Source: Arthrobacter sp. SLBN-100
GTDB taxonomy: Bacteria; Actinomycetota; Actinomycetes; Actinomycetales; Micrococcaceae
DNA: 64,000 nt
Reading direction: 5' to 3'
Assembly (NCBI RefSeq): GCF_006715305.1
Contig: NZ_VFMY01000001.1
Coordinates: 1,364,001 to 1,428,000 of the forward strand
In this document: piece after piece, positions 16,641 through 25,915 of the stretch
Position numbering within the stretch: position 1 is the first letter of the stretch
Layout: every line of letters begins with the position of its first letter
Translations under genes and position numbers: made by a program
Notes under the pieces: model-generated
What the model saw: only the letters and a program-made list of their open reading frames with translations
Databases searched by the model: none
Told to the model about the DNA's origin: nothing

Positions 16641-17420
16641 TCAAAAACCGGCGATAGTTCCCGGTCCGTTGACGGCCACTACATGGAACGCTTCGGCGCT
16701 GTGTCCCGCCGGTAGCCCGGCACGTTCCGCGTTGACGTGCATAGCCTGGCGCACTGCAGCTTCCATGGCCTCCACGTCCGGATGCTGGCTGACATGGACG
16801 TGGATGGCCTTCAACTTGGCCTCCACATGCCCGGTCACATCAACAAAGTGGTTTTCCCGCTCATCCGGCCCGGCGTAAAGCCAGAGCCAGGGAAGTTTGT
16901 ACGCTGCCAGCCCGGCTTCGGCCAGTTCCGGGTAGGCGAACGGGTTTTCCACCGCAGGGTAGACGGCCCGTGTCACGGCCTCCCCCACCGCCAGGTGGTC
17001 CGGATGGCTCTTCTGGATCCGCCGCCAGTTCCGTTCCGGATGCATGGCCAGTACGACGTCGGGACGCAGTTCACGAATGAGCTTCACCACCCCGCGCATC
17101 ACCTCATGCGAGGCTTCCAGGTAGCCGTCACGCTGATGGAGGTAATGGATGTCGGAGACCCCCACCAGCTCGGCAGCCCGGCGCTGCTCCGCGTCGCGCA
17201 TAGTGATGATGTTCGCCCGGTGGACGGCATCAAAGCCGCCCGCATCGCCGTCGGTCATGATGCAGTAACTGACCTGGACACCGGCCGCCGTCCAGGCGGC
17301 AATGGTGCCGGCAGCGCCGAAATCGATGTCGTCCGGGTGGGCCGCAAAACAGAGCACCCGTCCAATCCGGTGCGTGGCCGGGTTGAACGGGCTCTGTGCC
17401 TGGCTGGCTGAAGCAGTCAA
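16641..17420 (-). CDS. PIG-L family deacetylase (MshB/Mca-like)
   Basis: A 259-residue zinc-dependent deacetylase of the LmbE/PIG-L family. The zinc-binding AHPDD motif is at about residues 27-31, and the second metal-site motif SHPDH is near residue 137. DVVLAMHPERNW precedes it. Members remove N-acetyl groups from sugar conjugates; in actinobacteria, MshB and Mca act in mycothiol synthesis and detoxification. The protein is shorter than typical MshB (~300), so assignment to a particular pathway is not possible. It is downstream of etfA on the minus strand with only 3 bases between, so it is likely co-transcribed with etfBA. It has no signal peptide. Confidence 0.87.
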   Translation of the reverse strand: MTASASQAQSPFNPATHRIGRVLCFAAHPDDIDFGAAGTIAAWTAAGVQVSYCIMTDGDAGGFDAVHRANIITMRDAEQRRAAELVGVSDIHYLHQRDGYLEASHEVMRGVVKLIRELRPDVVLAMHPERNWRRIQKSHPDHLAVGEAVTRAVYPAVENPFAYPELAEAGLAAYKLPWLWLYAGPDERENHFVDVTGHVEAKLKAIHVHVSQHPDVEAMEAAVRQAMHVNAERAGLPAGHSAEAFHVVAVNGPGTIAGF

Positions 17421-17423
17421 TAA

Positions 17424-18377
17424 TCAGCCTTTGCGCTTCTTGATCTCTGCCGTGGCCTGCGGGAGGACGTCGAAGAGGTCTCCGACGATGCCGAAGTCCG
17501 CAATCTCGAAGACGGGTGATTCGGCGTCCTTGTTCACCGCCACGATGACCTGCGCGGTCTGCATGCCGGCCTTTTGCTGGATGGCACCGGAGATGCCTGC
17601 GGATATATAGAGCTGCGGGGACACGGTCTTACCCGTCTGGCCCACCTGGGCGTCGTGACTGATCCAGCCGGCGTCGGTAGCTGCCCGCGATGCTCCCACG
17701 GCTGCTCCGAGCGCGTCGGCGAGCTCCTCCACGGGGCCGAAGTCGCCGTCCAGGCCGCGGCCGCCGGCCACCACGATGCGGGCGTCGGTGAGGTCCGGGC
17801 GGCCGCTGGCCACCTTCTGTTCGCGGGCCGTGATCCGGGCGGCGGCAGCGGTGCTGCCGGCCGGAACTTCAACAGTCACGGTTTCCGCCGCGCCGGCTGC
17901 GGCGGCTGGCTCGGGGACCACATTGTTGGCCTTGACCGTGAGTACCGAAACGGGGGTGCTGGCCTTGCAGGCTGTGTTGTAGGAACCGGCAAGGACGGAC
18001 TTGTGCGCAGTCCCGTCCGCATCCACGCCCACGACGTCGGTGATAACGCCGGCGCTGAGGCGGATGCCGAGCCGGGCGGCGATTTCTTTGCCCTCCGGTG
18101 AGTTGTCCAGCAGGACGATCGTGGCCCCGGTGCTTTGCGCGGCAGCCGCGAGGTACGCGGCCTTGGGTGCCACGAGGTAGTCGTCCAGGTCCTCCGACGA
18201 GGGGCGGAGAACCGTGCTGACACCGTACTCAGCGAGCGTGGTGGAGACGCTGCTGTGCAGTTCCCCGTTGAGCGCTACAACGCTCTCGCCGAGGGAGCGG
18301 GCCAGGGTCAGCAGTTCGAGGCTGCTCTTCTTGAGCGCGGTGCCGGGGTTGTCAATAAAAACAAGTACTTTTGCCAT
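17424..18377 (-). CDS. etfA: electron transfer flavoprotein alpha subunit (EtfA/FixB)
   Basis: A 317-residue FAD-binding subunit. With EtfB it carries electrons from acyl-CoA dehydrogenases and other flavoprotein dehydrogenases toward the membrane quinone pool. The N-terminal domain (about 1-185) starts KVLVFIDN. The C-terminal FAD domain (about 200-310) has the family signature: ARIVVAGGRGLDGDFG, VGASRAATDAGW, QVGQTGKTVSPQLYIS and SGAIQQKAGMQ. All FAD-contacting segments are intact. The gene follows etfB by 14 bases and precedes the PIG-L gene by 3. There is no matching dehydrogenase or ETF-quinone oxidoreductase in the window. Confidence 0.95.
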   Translation of the reverse strand: MAKVLVFIDNPGTALKKSSLELLTLARSLGESVVALNGELHSSVSTTLAEYGVSTVLRPSSEDLDDYLVAPKAAYLAAAAQSTGATIVLLDNSPEGKEIAARLGIRLSAGVITDVVGVDADGTAHKSVLAGSYNTACKASTPVSVLTVKANNVVPEPAAAAGAAETVTVEVPAGSTAAAARITAREQKVASGRPDLTDARIVVAGGRGLDGDFGPVEELADALGAAVGASRAATDAGWISHDAQVGQTGKTVSPQLYISAGISGAIQQKAGMQTAQVIVAVNKDAESPVFEIADFGIVGDLFDVLPQATAEIKKRKG

Positions 18378-18391
18378 GTCGGTGATCCCTC

Positions 18392-19192
18392 TTAGAGCAG
18401 CTTCTGGGCGGCCAGGAAGTCAACCAGCTTGATGCCGGCGTCGCCTTCGTCGGTGATGATGGTGCCGGCGGTGCGCGGCGGCCGCTCCTCCGCGCTGGCC
18501 ACTGTGGTCCAGGAACCGGAGTGCCCCACCTGGGCGGCGTCGAGTCCGATGTCGGCGAGGGACAAGGTGGTGATGCTCTTGCGCTTGGCGGCGATGATGC
18601 CCTTGAAGTTGGGGTACCGGGGCTCATTGATCTGGTCGGTCACGGACACCACTGCGGGCAGGGTGGCTTCCACGGTTTCCGAGGTTGTGTCCGCATCCCG
18701 GCGCGCCACAAGCCGTCCGCCATCCACGTCCAGGGAGGAGGCGAACGTCACCTGGGGAAGGCCAAGGCGCTCGGCCAGCTGCGCGGGCACCAGGGAGGTT
18801 TCGCCGTCCGTGGAGGCCATGCCGGTGATGATCAGGTCCACCGGCCCGTCCTGGCCCAGCCGCTGGACAGCAGCAGCCAGCGCGAGGGATGTAGCCGCGG
18901 CGTCGGAGCCTGCCAAAGCATCATCCGTCAGGTGTACGCCCTCGGTGGCACCCATCTGCAGGGACTTCTTCACGGCGTTGACCGCACCGGCGGGTCCCAT
19001 GCTCAGGGCGATGACCTGGTTGCCTGCCTTGCTGCCGCCCCGCGCCTCGGCCAGCTGCAGTGCGGCCTCCAGGGCGTATTCGTCCAGCTCGGACAGGATG
19101 CTTTCGTCACGGTCGGTCGTGTAGCGCTCCCCGTTGAGGTGACGGTCGAACTGTGCGTCCGGTACATGTTTGACCAGGACGATGATCTTCAA
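18392..19192 (-). CDS. etfB: electron transfer flavoprotein beta subunit (EtfB/FixA)
   Basis: A 266-residue AMP-binding partner of EtfA. The N-terminus KIIVLVKHVPDAQF is family-typical, and the signature VDLIITGMASTDGETSLVPAQLAE lies near residue 125. The C-terminal arm with IGLDAAQVGHSGS wraps around EtfA in known structures. I place the start at TTG 19192, 6 bases after GGAG; a GTG at 19204 would put the ribosome site inside the gene. It is the first gene of the etfB-etfA-deacetylase unit. A short palindrome TAGCT-CCT-AGCTA lies ~90 bases upstream (19282-19294) and might be an operator. Confidence 0.94.
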   Translation of the reverse strand: MKIIVLVKHVPDAQFDRHLNGERYTTDRDESILSELDEYALEAALQLAEARGGSKAGNQVIALSMGPAGAVNAVKKSLQMGATEGVHLTDDALAGSDAAATSLALAAAVQRLGQDGPVDLIITGMASTDGETSLVPAQLAERLGLPQVTFASSLDVDGGRLVARRDADTTSETVEATLPAVVSVTDQINEPRYPNFKGIIAAKRKSITTLSLADIGLDAAQVGHSGSWTTVASAEERPPRTAGTIITDEGDAGIKLVDFLAAQKLL

Positions 19193-19370
19193 TGTCTTCT
19201 CCACTGTATCGACAGCAGCCTTCCATGCTTGTGGACAGCCAGCCGGGTGAGGTCATGGCCGCGGGATGCCCGGCGTACGGGTAGCTCCTAGCTAACCATA
19301 TCGACGCCGGGCTCCGCCCTCTTGCATTACGCCAGTGGCAGCACTTTTACGACGGCGGCAGGTACCACGG

Positions 19371-19406
19371 CGGCGGCGCCCCCACCTTGGGTGGGGAGCG
19401 CCGCCG
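19371..19406 (-). terminator. long GC hairpin between htrA and etfB
   Basis: A ~16-base-pair hairpin with one bulge: left arm from CGGCGGCGCCCCCACC (19371-19386), right arm GGTGGGGAGCGCCGCCG (19390-19406). It is 43 bases past the htrA stop on the minus strand. No U-tract follows, so it is a possible, not certain, terminator. Confidence 0.45.
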
Positions 19407-19448
19407 TCGAACCTTCCTTAAGGTTTCTGCCGCGTGGCCGTGCGGCTG

Positions 19449-21089
19449 CTAGCTTGCGGTGCCGAGCGTGACGTCCAGGGTTTGTTCGGCGCCGTTGCGC
19501 AGGACGGTGATCTTGACGCTGGAACCGGCGGATTGTTCCCGGACGGCGGCCGTCAACTGCTCCGGTTCGCCGATGGCGAGGTCGTTGAATTTCGTAATGA
19601 CGTCGCCTACCTTGATCCCTGCCTTCCCAGCCGCCGAGTTTGCTTCCACGGTGGCTACTTCCGCACCCACCGAAAATTCGGAGGCGGCACTGGAGGCGGT
19701 CTTCTTCTTGACGCTGACGCCGAGCTGGGCGTGTGAAGCCTTACCGGTGTTGATGATTTCCTGGGCGACCCGCTTGGCGTGGTTGATGGGGATGCTGAAG
19801 CCCACACCAATGTTGCCGCTGGATGAAGACGATGAGCCTGATCCGGCAGAAGCGATGGCCACGTTGACGCCGATGATCTCGCCGCTGCTGTTCACCAGGG
19901 CGCCACCGGAGTTACCCGGGTTGATGGCGGCGTCGGTCTGGATCACGTTGATGGCAATTTCGCCCTTGCCGGTCGTCTGCTGGCTCTGGCCGCCGCCCGG
20001 CGGGGCGAACTGGAATCCGCCCTCGTCGTCACCCTCCGCGTTATCGCCCTCATCAGGGGCCGCGGCGGAGGCGACGCTGATGGTCCTGTTAAGCGTGGAG
20101 ACGATACCGTCCGTGACGGTACCGGTCAGGCCGAGCGGCGAACCGATGGCAATTGCGGTGTCCCCTACGTTGAGCTTCCCGGAGTCACCAAGCGTGGCAG
20201 GCGTGAGTCCGGAGGTGTTGTCCACTTTGATCACTGCAAGATCGGACAGCGGGTCCGTGCCCACCAGCTTCGCGGAGAGCACCTTTCCGTCGCTGGTGCG
20301 GATTTCGAGGGAGGCGTTGGCTGTCTGGCCATCCAGCGTGACCACGTGCGTGTTGGTGAGGATGTGTCCCTGGTCGTCCAGGACGATGCCGGAGCCGGTG
20401 CCACCGGAGCTGCCGCTCGTAGCGCTGATGGTCACCACGCTGGGCGAGGCTTTCAGGGCAGCGGCGGTGATGGCGTTGACGTTGTCCTTGTTATTGACGA
20501 TGACCGTACCGGGCTGGCTGTTGCTGCTGGTGGTGGCGGTGGAGCCTGCATTATCGAACAGTTCGCCGGAGCCGACGGTGCCTACTGCGCCGCCCACCAG
20601 GCCGGCAGCGAGGATGCTGGCCACCAGGGTGCCGACGCCGAATGATGCCTTCCTGCGCGGAGCGTCCTTGGGATTCGGGGCCAGGCCCACGGGGGCGCCG
20701 CCCGCTGCATACTGGGCGTTGTGCTGGCCCGGGCCGTAGTAGCCATAGTGGCCCTGCGCGGGCTGGCCTCCCGGGGCGCCGCCCTGTTCACCGGAAGCGG
20801 ACTGTCCATAGAACGGCTGGCGCTGGGGATTCGGGTGGCGCTGTGGGTACGCGGGGCGTGCTCCGGGCAGTTCCTGCGTGGGGTTCTCCGGCTCGAGCCG
20901 TTCAGTGGGGTATTGACGTGGTCCGGGTGCTTCACTGGCCGCGGCTGCCGCCGGGTTCGAGGCTCCCGAGTCATCCGCATCGTGAACCTCAGGATTGTTC
21001 CCGGGCTGGGCGGACTGCTGCTGCCAGGGATCCTCCCGGCCGGGACCGCGGTTCTCGGGTGCGGCGCCGGGGGTTTGGTTCTCAGTCAT
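19449..21089 (-). CDS. HtrA/DegP-like membrane-anchored serine protease with PDZ domain
   Basis: A 546-residue protease. A cytoplasmic Pro/Gln-rich N-terminal region of ~170 residues precedes one membrane helix (FGVGTLVASILAAGLVGGAVGTV). A trypsin-like domain outside the cell has the triad His in TNTHVV, Asp in SDLAVIKVD and Ser in NPGNSGGALVNSSG. A PDZ domain (about 445-540) includes AGIKVGDVITKFNDLAI. The start is ATG 21089 (MTENQTPG) behind AAAGGAAG; the frame's earlier ATG at 21104 overlaps that site. An unusual acidic/Gly/Gln-rich insertion (near AAPDEGDNAEGDDEGG) lies between the Asp and Ser segments and may be a flexible regulatory loop. Such proteases act in envelope quality control. 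The gene is divergent from the TPM/PspA unit, itself an envelope-stress theme. Confidence 0.93.
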   Translation of the reverse strand: MTENQTPGAAPENRGPGREDPWQQQSAQPGNNPEVHDADDSGASNPAAAAASEAPGPRQYPTERLEPENPTQELPGARPAYPQRHPNPQRQPFYGQSASGEQGGAPGGQPAQGHYGYYGPGQHNAQYAAGGAPVGLAPNPKDAPRRKASFGVGTLVASILAAGLVGGAVGTVGSGELFDNAGSTATTSSNSQPGTVIVNNKDNVNAITAAALKASPSVVTISATSGSSGGTGSGIVLDDQGHILTNTHVVTLDGQTANASLEIRTSDGKVLSAKLVGTDPLSDLAVIKVDNTSGLTPATLGDSGKLNVGDTAIAIGSPLGLTGTVTDGIVSTLNRTISVASAAAPDEGDNAEGDDEGGFQFAPPGGGQSQQTTGKGEIAINVIQTDAAINPGNSGGALVNSSGEIIGVNVAIASAGSGSSSSSSGNIGVGFSIPINHAKRVAQEIINTGKASHAQLGVSVKKKTASSAASEFSVGAEVATVEANSAAGKAGIKVGDVITKFNDLAIGEPEQLTAAVREQSAGSSVKITVLRNGAEQTLDVTLGTAS

Positions 21090-21374
21090 GGGACTTCCTT
21101 TCATCCTCTTCTGCTTTAACTATGGACTTCCTCCCTGAATCAAACTCGGATGTTTGCTGAGAGCTTGCTGATTACCTTTTTGGAGTGGTTTTCCTTGGTG
21201 TGGCGCCGTTTCGCTGGTGGCATATTCAGCTCAATGGACGGGCTGTGGGGTGCACCATAGAATCAAGATGATTGCCACAGCGACCTGCGGCTACACACAT
21301 GCGCGGGGGCGCTGCTGCATTCTGAGACGACCGGTTCGTCCCGAATCGGTGTCAGGCGTGCTGAAGGGTTGCAC

Positions 21375-23426
21375 ATGCGGTCAAAGTTCAAACGTATCCT
21401 CGCCGTGATCGGCCTTACCGGGCTGCTGGCGGTACCCGCCGGTGCGGCCTGGGCCGAGCCGCCGGTCACGCTGGATCCCACAACGAAAATCGTGGATTCG
21501 GCCGGTGTCCTGGGTTCAAAAAAGGCTGAGGTGCAGGAAGCCATCAAGAAGCTGGGGACGGACCATGCCACCGTGCTGCACGTCGTCTTCGTCAAGAAAT
21601 TTGAGAACCCCGCCGATCGTGAAGCCTGGACCGACGCTGTAGCCCAAAAGGCTAACCTCGGCCCCAATGCCCTAATCTTTGCGGTTGCTACGGACCCCAG
21701 TGTCAGGCAATACATCCTCAATAAGGGCGGCAGCAAGATCACCAACGCCCAAATCGAAAACATCAAGAGCAAAGCCATCGGGCCACAGTTGGCGAATGAC
21801 AACTATGCGCAGGCTGCCATCAACGCTGCGGGCGCGATCGGTGATGCAGCTGGCGGTGGCAGCGGCAACGTCCCCTCCGACGGGAGCGCCGGCGCCGCCG
21901 TCCTGGTCGGAACCGGTGTAGTCGTTGCAGGCGGCGCGGGTGCATACCTCTACTTCCGCAGCCGGCGGAAGAAGGCTGTCGAAGCCCAGTCGTCCAGCGC
22001 AAGCTATGGCCCGCAGGGCCAGGTGGATCCGCTGGCGTCCCTTAGTGTGGAGGAGCTCCGGCGTAAGAGCGGCTCGCTGCTCATCGAAGCGGACGATGCC
22101 ATCAAGTCCAGCGAACAGGAACTGATGTTCGCCCAGGCACAGTACGGCGATTCCGCCGTCGGCAACTTCACCAAGGCGCTGAAGGAAGCCAAGGCCCACA
22201 TGACGGAATCGTTCAAGCTGCAGCAGCAGCTGGACGACCACATCCCTGATACCGAGGAGCAGCAGCGCACCTGGCTGGGCGAGATCATCCGCCGCTCGGA
22301 TGCCGCACTGGCCTCCCTCCAGGAGCAGAAGGCAGATTTCGACTCGCTGCGCGAACTGGAGAAGAACGCGCCGCAGGCTCTGGCACGCGTTAACGCAGGC
22401 GCCCATGAAGCAGACGCCAAGATCGTCAGCGCCGAACAGTCGCTCACCGCGCTGCGGGCGAAGTACGCGGAGAGTGCGCTGGCGCAGGTCTCTGACAACA
22501 TCCTGCAGGCAAAGGAGCGGCTGGCTTTCGTCCAGAACGCTACCGCCACCGCGGAGCAGAAGCTGGGTGAGGGCGAAGGCAGCCTGGCCGCGGTCGCTGT
22601 CCGCGCCGCGGAAGAGAGCCTGCACCAGACGAACGTCCTCCTGGATGCGATCGCCAAAGTTTCGTCCGCCCTGGACGAGGCTCGCAACGGCCTTGATGCT
22701 GCAATGGTGGACACCTCGCAGGACCTTGCCCAGGCACGTGCCATGATCCAGTCCGGCGCGCATCCCGAGCTCGCCGGCCCCGTGGCTGGCGTGGAAGCGG
22801 CGCTCACCCAGGTCAAGTCAGAGATCCAGGGCGGGAAGATCGATCCCATTGCAACCCTGCAGCGGGTGGAAACGGCCCACCAGTCGCTGGACCAGGCCCT
22901 GAGCGGAATCCGGGACCAGCAAGAGCAGGCCCGCCGGGCGCAGGCGTCGCTGCAGCAGACCATCATGTCGGCCCAGGCCCAAATCAGTGCCACTTCCGAC
23001 TACATCACCGCACGCCGCGGCGGTGTGGGAACAGAGGCCCGCACCCGCCTGGCGGAGTCGCAGCGGAACCTGGATTACGCACTGTCCATCGCGCGCACGG
23101 ACCCCGTCACGGCCCTGACCTACGCGCAGCAGGCGCACGCCCTCGCTGCCCAGGCAGCCCAGTTGGCCCAAGCCGACGTTGACCACTTCGACGGTTACGC
23201 CAACCAGGGTTACGGCCGGGGCGGAATGTTCGGCGGAGGAGGCGGCGGCGGACTCGGCGGCGCCATCCTGGGCGGCATCCTGATCAACTCCATCCTCAAC
23301 GGCGGCGGTGGCGGCGGCTGGGGCGGCGGTCACAGTGACGGCGGAGGCTGGGGTGGCGGCGACTTCGGCGGCGGAGACATGGGCGGCGGCTGGGGTGGAG
23401 ACTCCGGCGGCGGCGGAGATTTCTAG
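21375..23426 (+). CDS. TPM-domain membrane protein with long coiled coil and Gly-rich tail
   Basis: A 683-residue protein. The signal peptide (KRILAVIGLTGLLAVPAGAAWA, cut near residue 29) is followed by a TPM phosphatase domain (about 38-150: TKIVDSAGVLGSKKAEVQEAI, NALIFAVATDPSVRQY). A membrane helix near 175-195 (AAVLVGTGVVVAGGAGAYLYF) is capped by RSRRKK, so the rest is cytoplasmic. Residues ~215-610 are predicted helical coiled coil rich in Gln, Glu, Ala and Lys. The last ~65 residues are almost pure Gly with Trp, Asp and Ser. ATG 21375 lies 6 bases after GAAGG. The PspA gene follows 111 bases later. The TPM domain outside and a PspA-like coiled coil inside suggest a membrane-stress sensor or scaffold; the catalytic role is unproven. 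Confidence 0.88.
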   Translation: MRSKFKRILAVIGLTGLLAVPAGAAWAEPPVTLDPTTKIVDSAGVLGSKKAEVQEAIKKLGTDHATVLHVVFVKKFENPADREAWTDAVAQKANLGPNALIFAVATDPSVRQYILNKGGSKITNAQIENIKSKAIGPQLANDNYAQAAINAAGAIGDAAGGGSGNVPSDGSAGAAVLVGTGVVVAGGAGAYLYFRSRRKKAVEAQSSSASYGPQGQVDPLASLSVEELRRKSGSLLIEADDAIKSSEQELMFAQAQYGDSAVGNFTKALKEAKAHMTESFKLQQQLDDHIPDTEEQQRTWLGEIIRRSDAALASLQEQKADFDSLRELEKNAPQALARVNAGAHEADAKIVSAEQSLTALRAKYAESALAQVSDNILQAKERLAFVQNATATAEQKLGEGEGSLAAVAVRAAEESLHQTNVLLDAIAKVSSALDEARNGLDAAMVDTSQDLAQARAMIQSGAHPELAGPVAGVEAALTQVKSEIQGGKIDPIATLQRVETAHQSLDQALSGIRDQQEQARRAQASLQQTIMSAQAQISATSDYITARRGGVGTEARTRLAESQRNLDYALSIARTDPVTALTYAQQAHALAAQAAQLAQADVDHFDGYANQGYGRGGMFGGGGGGGLGGAILGGILINSILNGGGGGGWGGGHSDGGGWGGGDFGGGDMGGGWGGDSGGGGDF

Positions 23427-23537
23427 TTCCGATAGACAACTCGCGGCCCGTCAGGGCGCAGACCGGCGAGCGGAAAATGTAACAACGCACTGTCACTGAT
23501 TTCAATGCTCACTAAGAGCAGGACGAAAGGTAACACC

Positions 23538-24329
23538 ATGGTTAAACAGTCCATTTTCGGCCGTATCGCACAGCTGGCAAAGGCGAACATCAACACTCTG
23601 CTGGACAATGCTGAGGATCCACAGAAGATGCTGGACCAGATGGTCCGGGATTACACCAACAACATCGCCGAAGCGGAGTCCGCCGTTGCACAGACCATCG
23701 GCAACCTCCGGATGCTCGAGGACGATTACAACGAGGACGTCAAGAACTCCCGCGACTGGGGCAACAAGGCCCTTGCCGCGTCCCGGAAGGCCGACGAATA
23801 CCGCGGAAGCGGCCACGTGTCGGACGCCGAGAAGTTCGACAACCTGGCCAAGGTGGCACTGCAGCGCCAGATTTCTGCGGAGAATGAGGCCAAGGGCGCA
23901 GAACCGGCCATCGCGTCCCAGCGTGAAGTGGTGGACAAGCTGAAGACCGGCCTGGAACAAATGAAGGGCAAGCTGAACCAGCTGACCAGCAAGCGCAACG
24001 AACTGGTTGCGCGCTCCAAGACCGCTGCAGCACAGTCCCAGGTCCACGATGCCATCAAGAGCATCGACATCATGGACCCCACCAGCGAGGTGGGGCGCTT
24101 CGAAGAGAAGATCCGCCGCGAAGAGGCCAAGGTCCGCGGGCAGCAGGAACTTACCGAGTCGAGCCTGGACGCGCAGTTCAACCAGCTGGAGGATCTCGGC
24201 GAGCAGGTGGAGATCGAGGCACGCCTCGCGGCCCTGAAATCAGGCGGGACCGCAAAGCCTTCCATCGGCGCAGGCCGCAGTGCAGACGCTGAATCCACCG
24301 TGAGCGAAGCTGATTTCGACAAGCTCTGA
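23538..24329 (+). CDS. PspA/IM30 family membrane-stress protein
   Basis: A 263-residue, almost entirely helical protein of the PspA/Vipp1 (ESCRT-III-like) superfamily that coats and stabilises stressed membranes. The N-terminal amphipathic helix VKQSIFGRIAQLAKANINTLL is followed by LDNAEDPQKMLDQMVRDY, the family's most recognisable segment. The hairpin helices include LEQMKGKLNQLTSKRNELVARSK. The ~25-residue C-terminal tail is short and acidic. ATG 23538 lies 7 bases after GAAAGG; a frame extension to 23505 is unsupported. The TPM-coiled-coil gene upstream is probably in the same operon and is a likely partner. No PspF-type regulator, ClgR or PspC gene is nearby. Confidence 0.93.
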   Translation: MVKQSIFGRIAQLAKANINTLLDNAEDPQKMLDQMVRDYTNNIAEAESAVAQTIGNLRMLEDDYNEDVKNSRDWGNKALAASRKADEYRGSGHVSDAEKFDNLAKVALQRQISAENEAKGAEPAIASQREVVDKLKTGLEQMKGKLNQLTSKRNELVARSKTAAAQSQVHDAIKSIDIMDPTSEVGRFEEKIRREEAKVRGQQELTESSLDAQFNQLEDLGEQVEIEARLAALKSGGTAKPSIGAGRSADAESTVSEADFDKL

Positions 24330-24383
24330 CAGTCACAGGGGGCTTCCGCACTCGAAGCACCCGGAGCACTAAAGACGCTCATG

Positions 24384-24411
24384 AAAGGCCGGGGCCGCCG
24401 CCCCGGCCTTT
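24384..24411 (+). terminator. terminator hairpin after pspA
   Basis: AAAGGCCGGGGC (24384-24395) pairs fully with GCCCCGGCCTTT (24400-24411) over a four-base loop, 55 bases after the pspA stop. Only a short T run follows. It separates pspA from the photolyase gene. Confidence 0.7.
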
Positions 24412-24440
24412 CTGCTGCCGCTGGTGTGTAGCGTGGGGGG

Positions 24441-25871
24441 ATGGCTTCCTCCGACGCAACGTCGCTCGTCTGGCTGCGCGATGACCTTCGCCTGGACGAC
24501 AACCCTGCGCTGTCCGAGGCGGCAGCGCTTGGCCTGCCCCTGACCGTCGTGTACGTTCTGGACGAAGAGTCTGCAGGCGTCCGGCCGCTGGGCGGAGCAA
24601 CCCGGTGGTGGCTGCATCATTCCCTTGCCGCGCTGGGAGAATCCCTGGGAGCGAACGGCTCCCGCCTGCTCCTTCGTCGCGGACCGGCCGCTGATGTCAT
24701 CAAGGACCTCGCAACGGAAACCGCCGCGAAGCATCTTTTCTGGAACCGGCGTTACGGGCTGCCGGAGCGGACGGTGGATGCCGCTGTCAAGGAGTGGGCC
24801 GGCAACAATGACGTCCAGGCTTTGAGCTACCAGGCAAATCTCCTGTTTGAGCCGTGGACGGTCCGCACCGGAGCAGGCGGCCCCTACAAGGTCTTTACAC
24901 CCTTCTGGCGGGCCTGCCTTGCCAAGGCTGATGTGCGCGACCCCCTGGAACCGCCCCGGCAGCTGCCACCGCCCGCCACCGCGCAGAGAGGATGGCTGCC
25001 AACAGGGGAAGCCCTGGACAGCTGGAATCTTCTCCCGCACTCCCCCGACTGGAGCGGCGGCCTGGCCGAAATGTGGGAGCCGGGAGAGGAAGGCGCCAGG
25101 CACCGCCTTGATGACTTCCTGGACGGGCCGGCCGAGGATTACGGAACCGGCCGCAACGTGCCGGGGGTCGAGGGAACCAGCCGGCTGTCGCCGCACTTGC
25201 GCTTCGGCGAGATCAGTCCCTTCCGGGTGTGGCGGGAGATCCGGCGGTACTTCCCGCACCAGGTACCGGCCGACGTCGGGATCTTCCGTTCGGAGCTTGG
25301 CTGGCGGGAATTCTGCTGGCACCTGCTGTATGCCAACCCTGAACTGGCCACCCGGAACTACCGCGCCGAGTTTGACCGGTTCGAGTGGCAGTCGCTCAAC
25401 CGGAACGAGCTGAGGGCCTGGCAGCAGGGCCGCACCGGGTACCCGTTCGTCGATGCCGGCATGCGGCAGCTGTGGCAGACGGGCTGGATGCACAACCGGG
25501 TGCGGATGGCGGCCGCGTCCTTCCTGGTCAAGAATCTCCTGGCGGACTGGCGCATCGGCGAGAAGTGGTTCTGGGACACCCTCGTTGACGCGGATGCCGC
25601 CAGCAACCCGGCCAACTGGCAGTGGGTGGCCGGATCCGGAGCGGACGCCTCCCCCTACTACCGGATCTTCAACCCGGTGACGCAGAGCAAGAAGTTCGAT
25701 GCAGCGGGCCGATACCTGCGGCGGTTTGTTCCGGAACTCGCAGACCTTGACGGGAAGGCTATCCACGAACCGTGGAAAGCCGGGGAGGTGCCCGGCTACC
25801 CGCTTCCGCTGGTGGGGCTGCCCGAGTCCCGGGAGCGGGCGCTGGAGGCTTATGCCAGGCTCAAGGACTGA
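24441..25871 (+). CDS. phr: deoxyribodipyrimidine photolyase (cryptochrome/photolyase family)
   Basis: A 476-residue DNA-repair flavoprotein that uses blue light to split cyclobutane pyrimidine dimers. The N-terminal antenna-binding Rossmann domain (about 8-130) begins LVWLRDDLRLDDNPALSEA. The FAD-binding helical domain (about 200-470) contains GTSRLSPHLRFGEIS, LGWREFCWHLLY and WHNR-type segment GWMHNRVRMAAASFLVKNLL. The WVAGSGADASPYYRIFNPVTQ motif marks the active site and flavin pocket. All conserved Trp-rich segments look intact, which favours repair over pure photoreception. It starts at ATG 24441 after the terminator and converges on the cytochrome b gene. The pathway is direct reversal, with no dedicated partners nearby. 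Confidence 0.95.
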   Translation: MASSDATSLVWLRDDLRLDDNPALSEAAALGLPLTVVYVLDEESAGVRPLGGATRWWLHHSLAALGESLGANGSRLLLRRGPAADVIKDLATETAAKHLFWNRRYGLPERTVDAAVKEWAGNNDVQALSYQANLLFEPWTVRTGAGGPYKVFTPFWRACLAKADVRDPLEPPRQLPPPATAQRGWLPTGEALDSWNLLPHSPDWSGGLAEMWEPGEEGARHRLDDFLDGPAEDYGTGRNVPGVEGTSRLSPHLRFGEISPFRVWREIRRYFPHQVPADVGIFRSELGWREFCWHLLYANPELATRNYRAEFDRFEWQSLNRNELRAWQQGRTGYPFVDAGMRQLWQTGWMHNRVRMAAASFLVKNLLADWRIGEKWFWDTLVDADAASNPANWQWVAGSGADASPYYRIFNPVTQSKKFDAAGRYLRRFVPELADLDGKAIHEPWKAGEVPGYPLPLVGLPESRERALEAYARLKD

Positions 25872-25915
25872 GCCGTCCGCCTGCACTTTGCTGGCAAGCG
25901 GGCCGGTGTCCGTCT

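Noticed and set aside
19459..20739. Plus-strand frame of 426 codons
   Set aside because: Antisense to the htrA gene, whose catalytic triad is on the minus strand.
21326..21340. GACGA/TCGTC inverted repeat before the TPM gene
   Set aside because: Only five-base arms; too weak to call an operator in GC-rich DNA.
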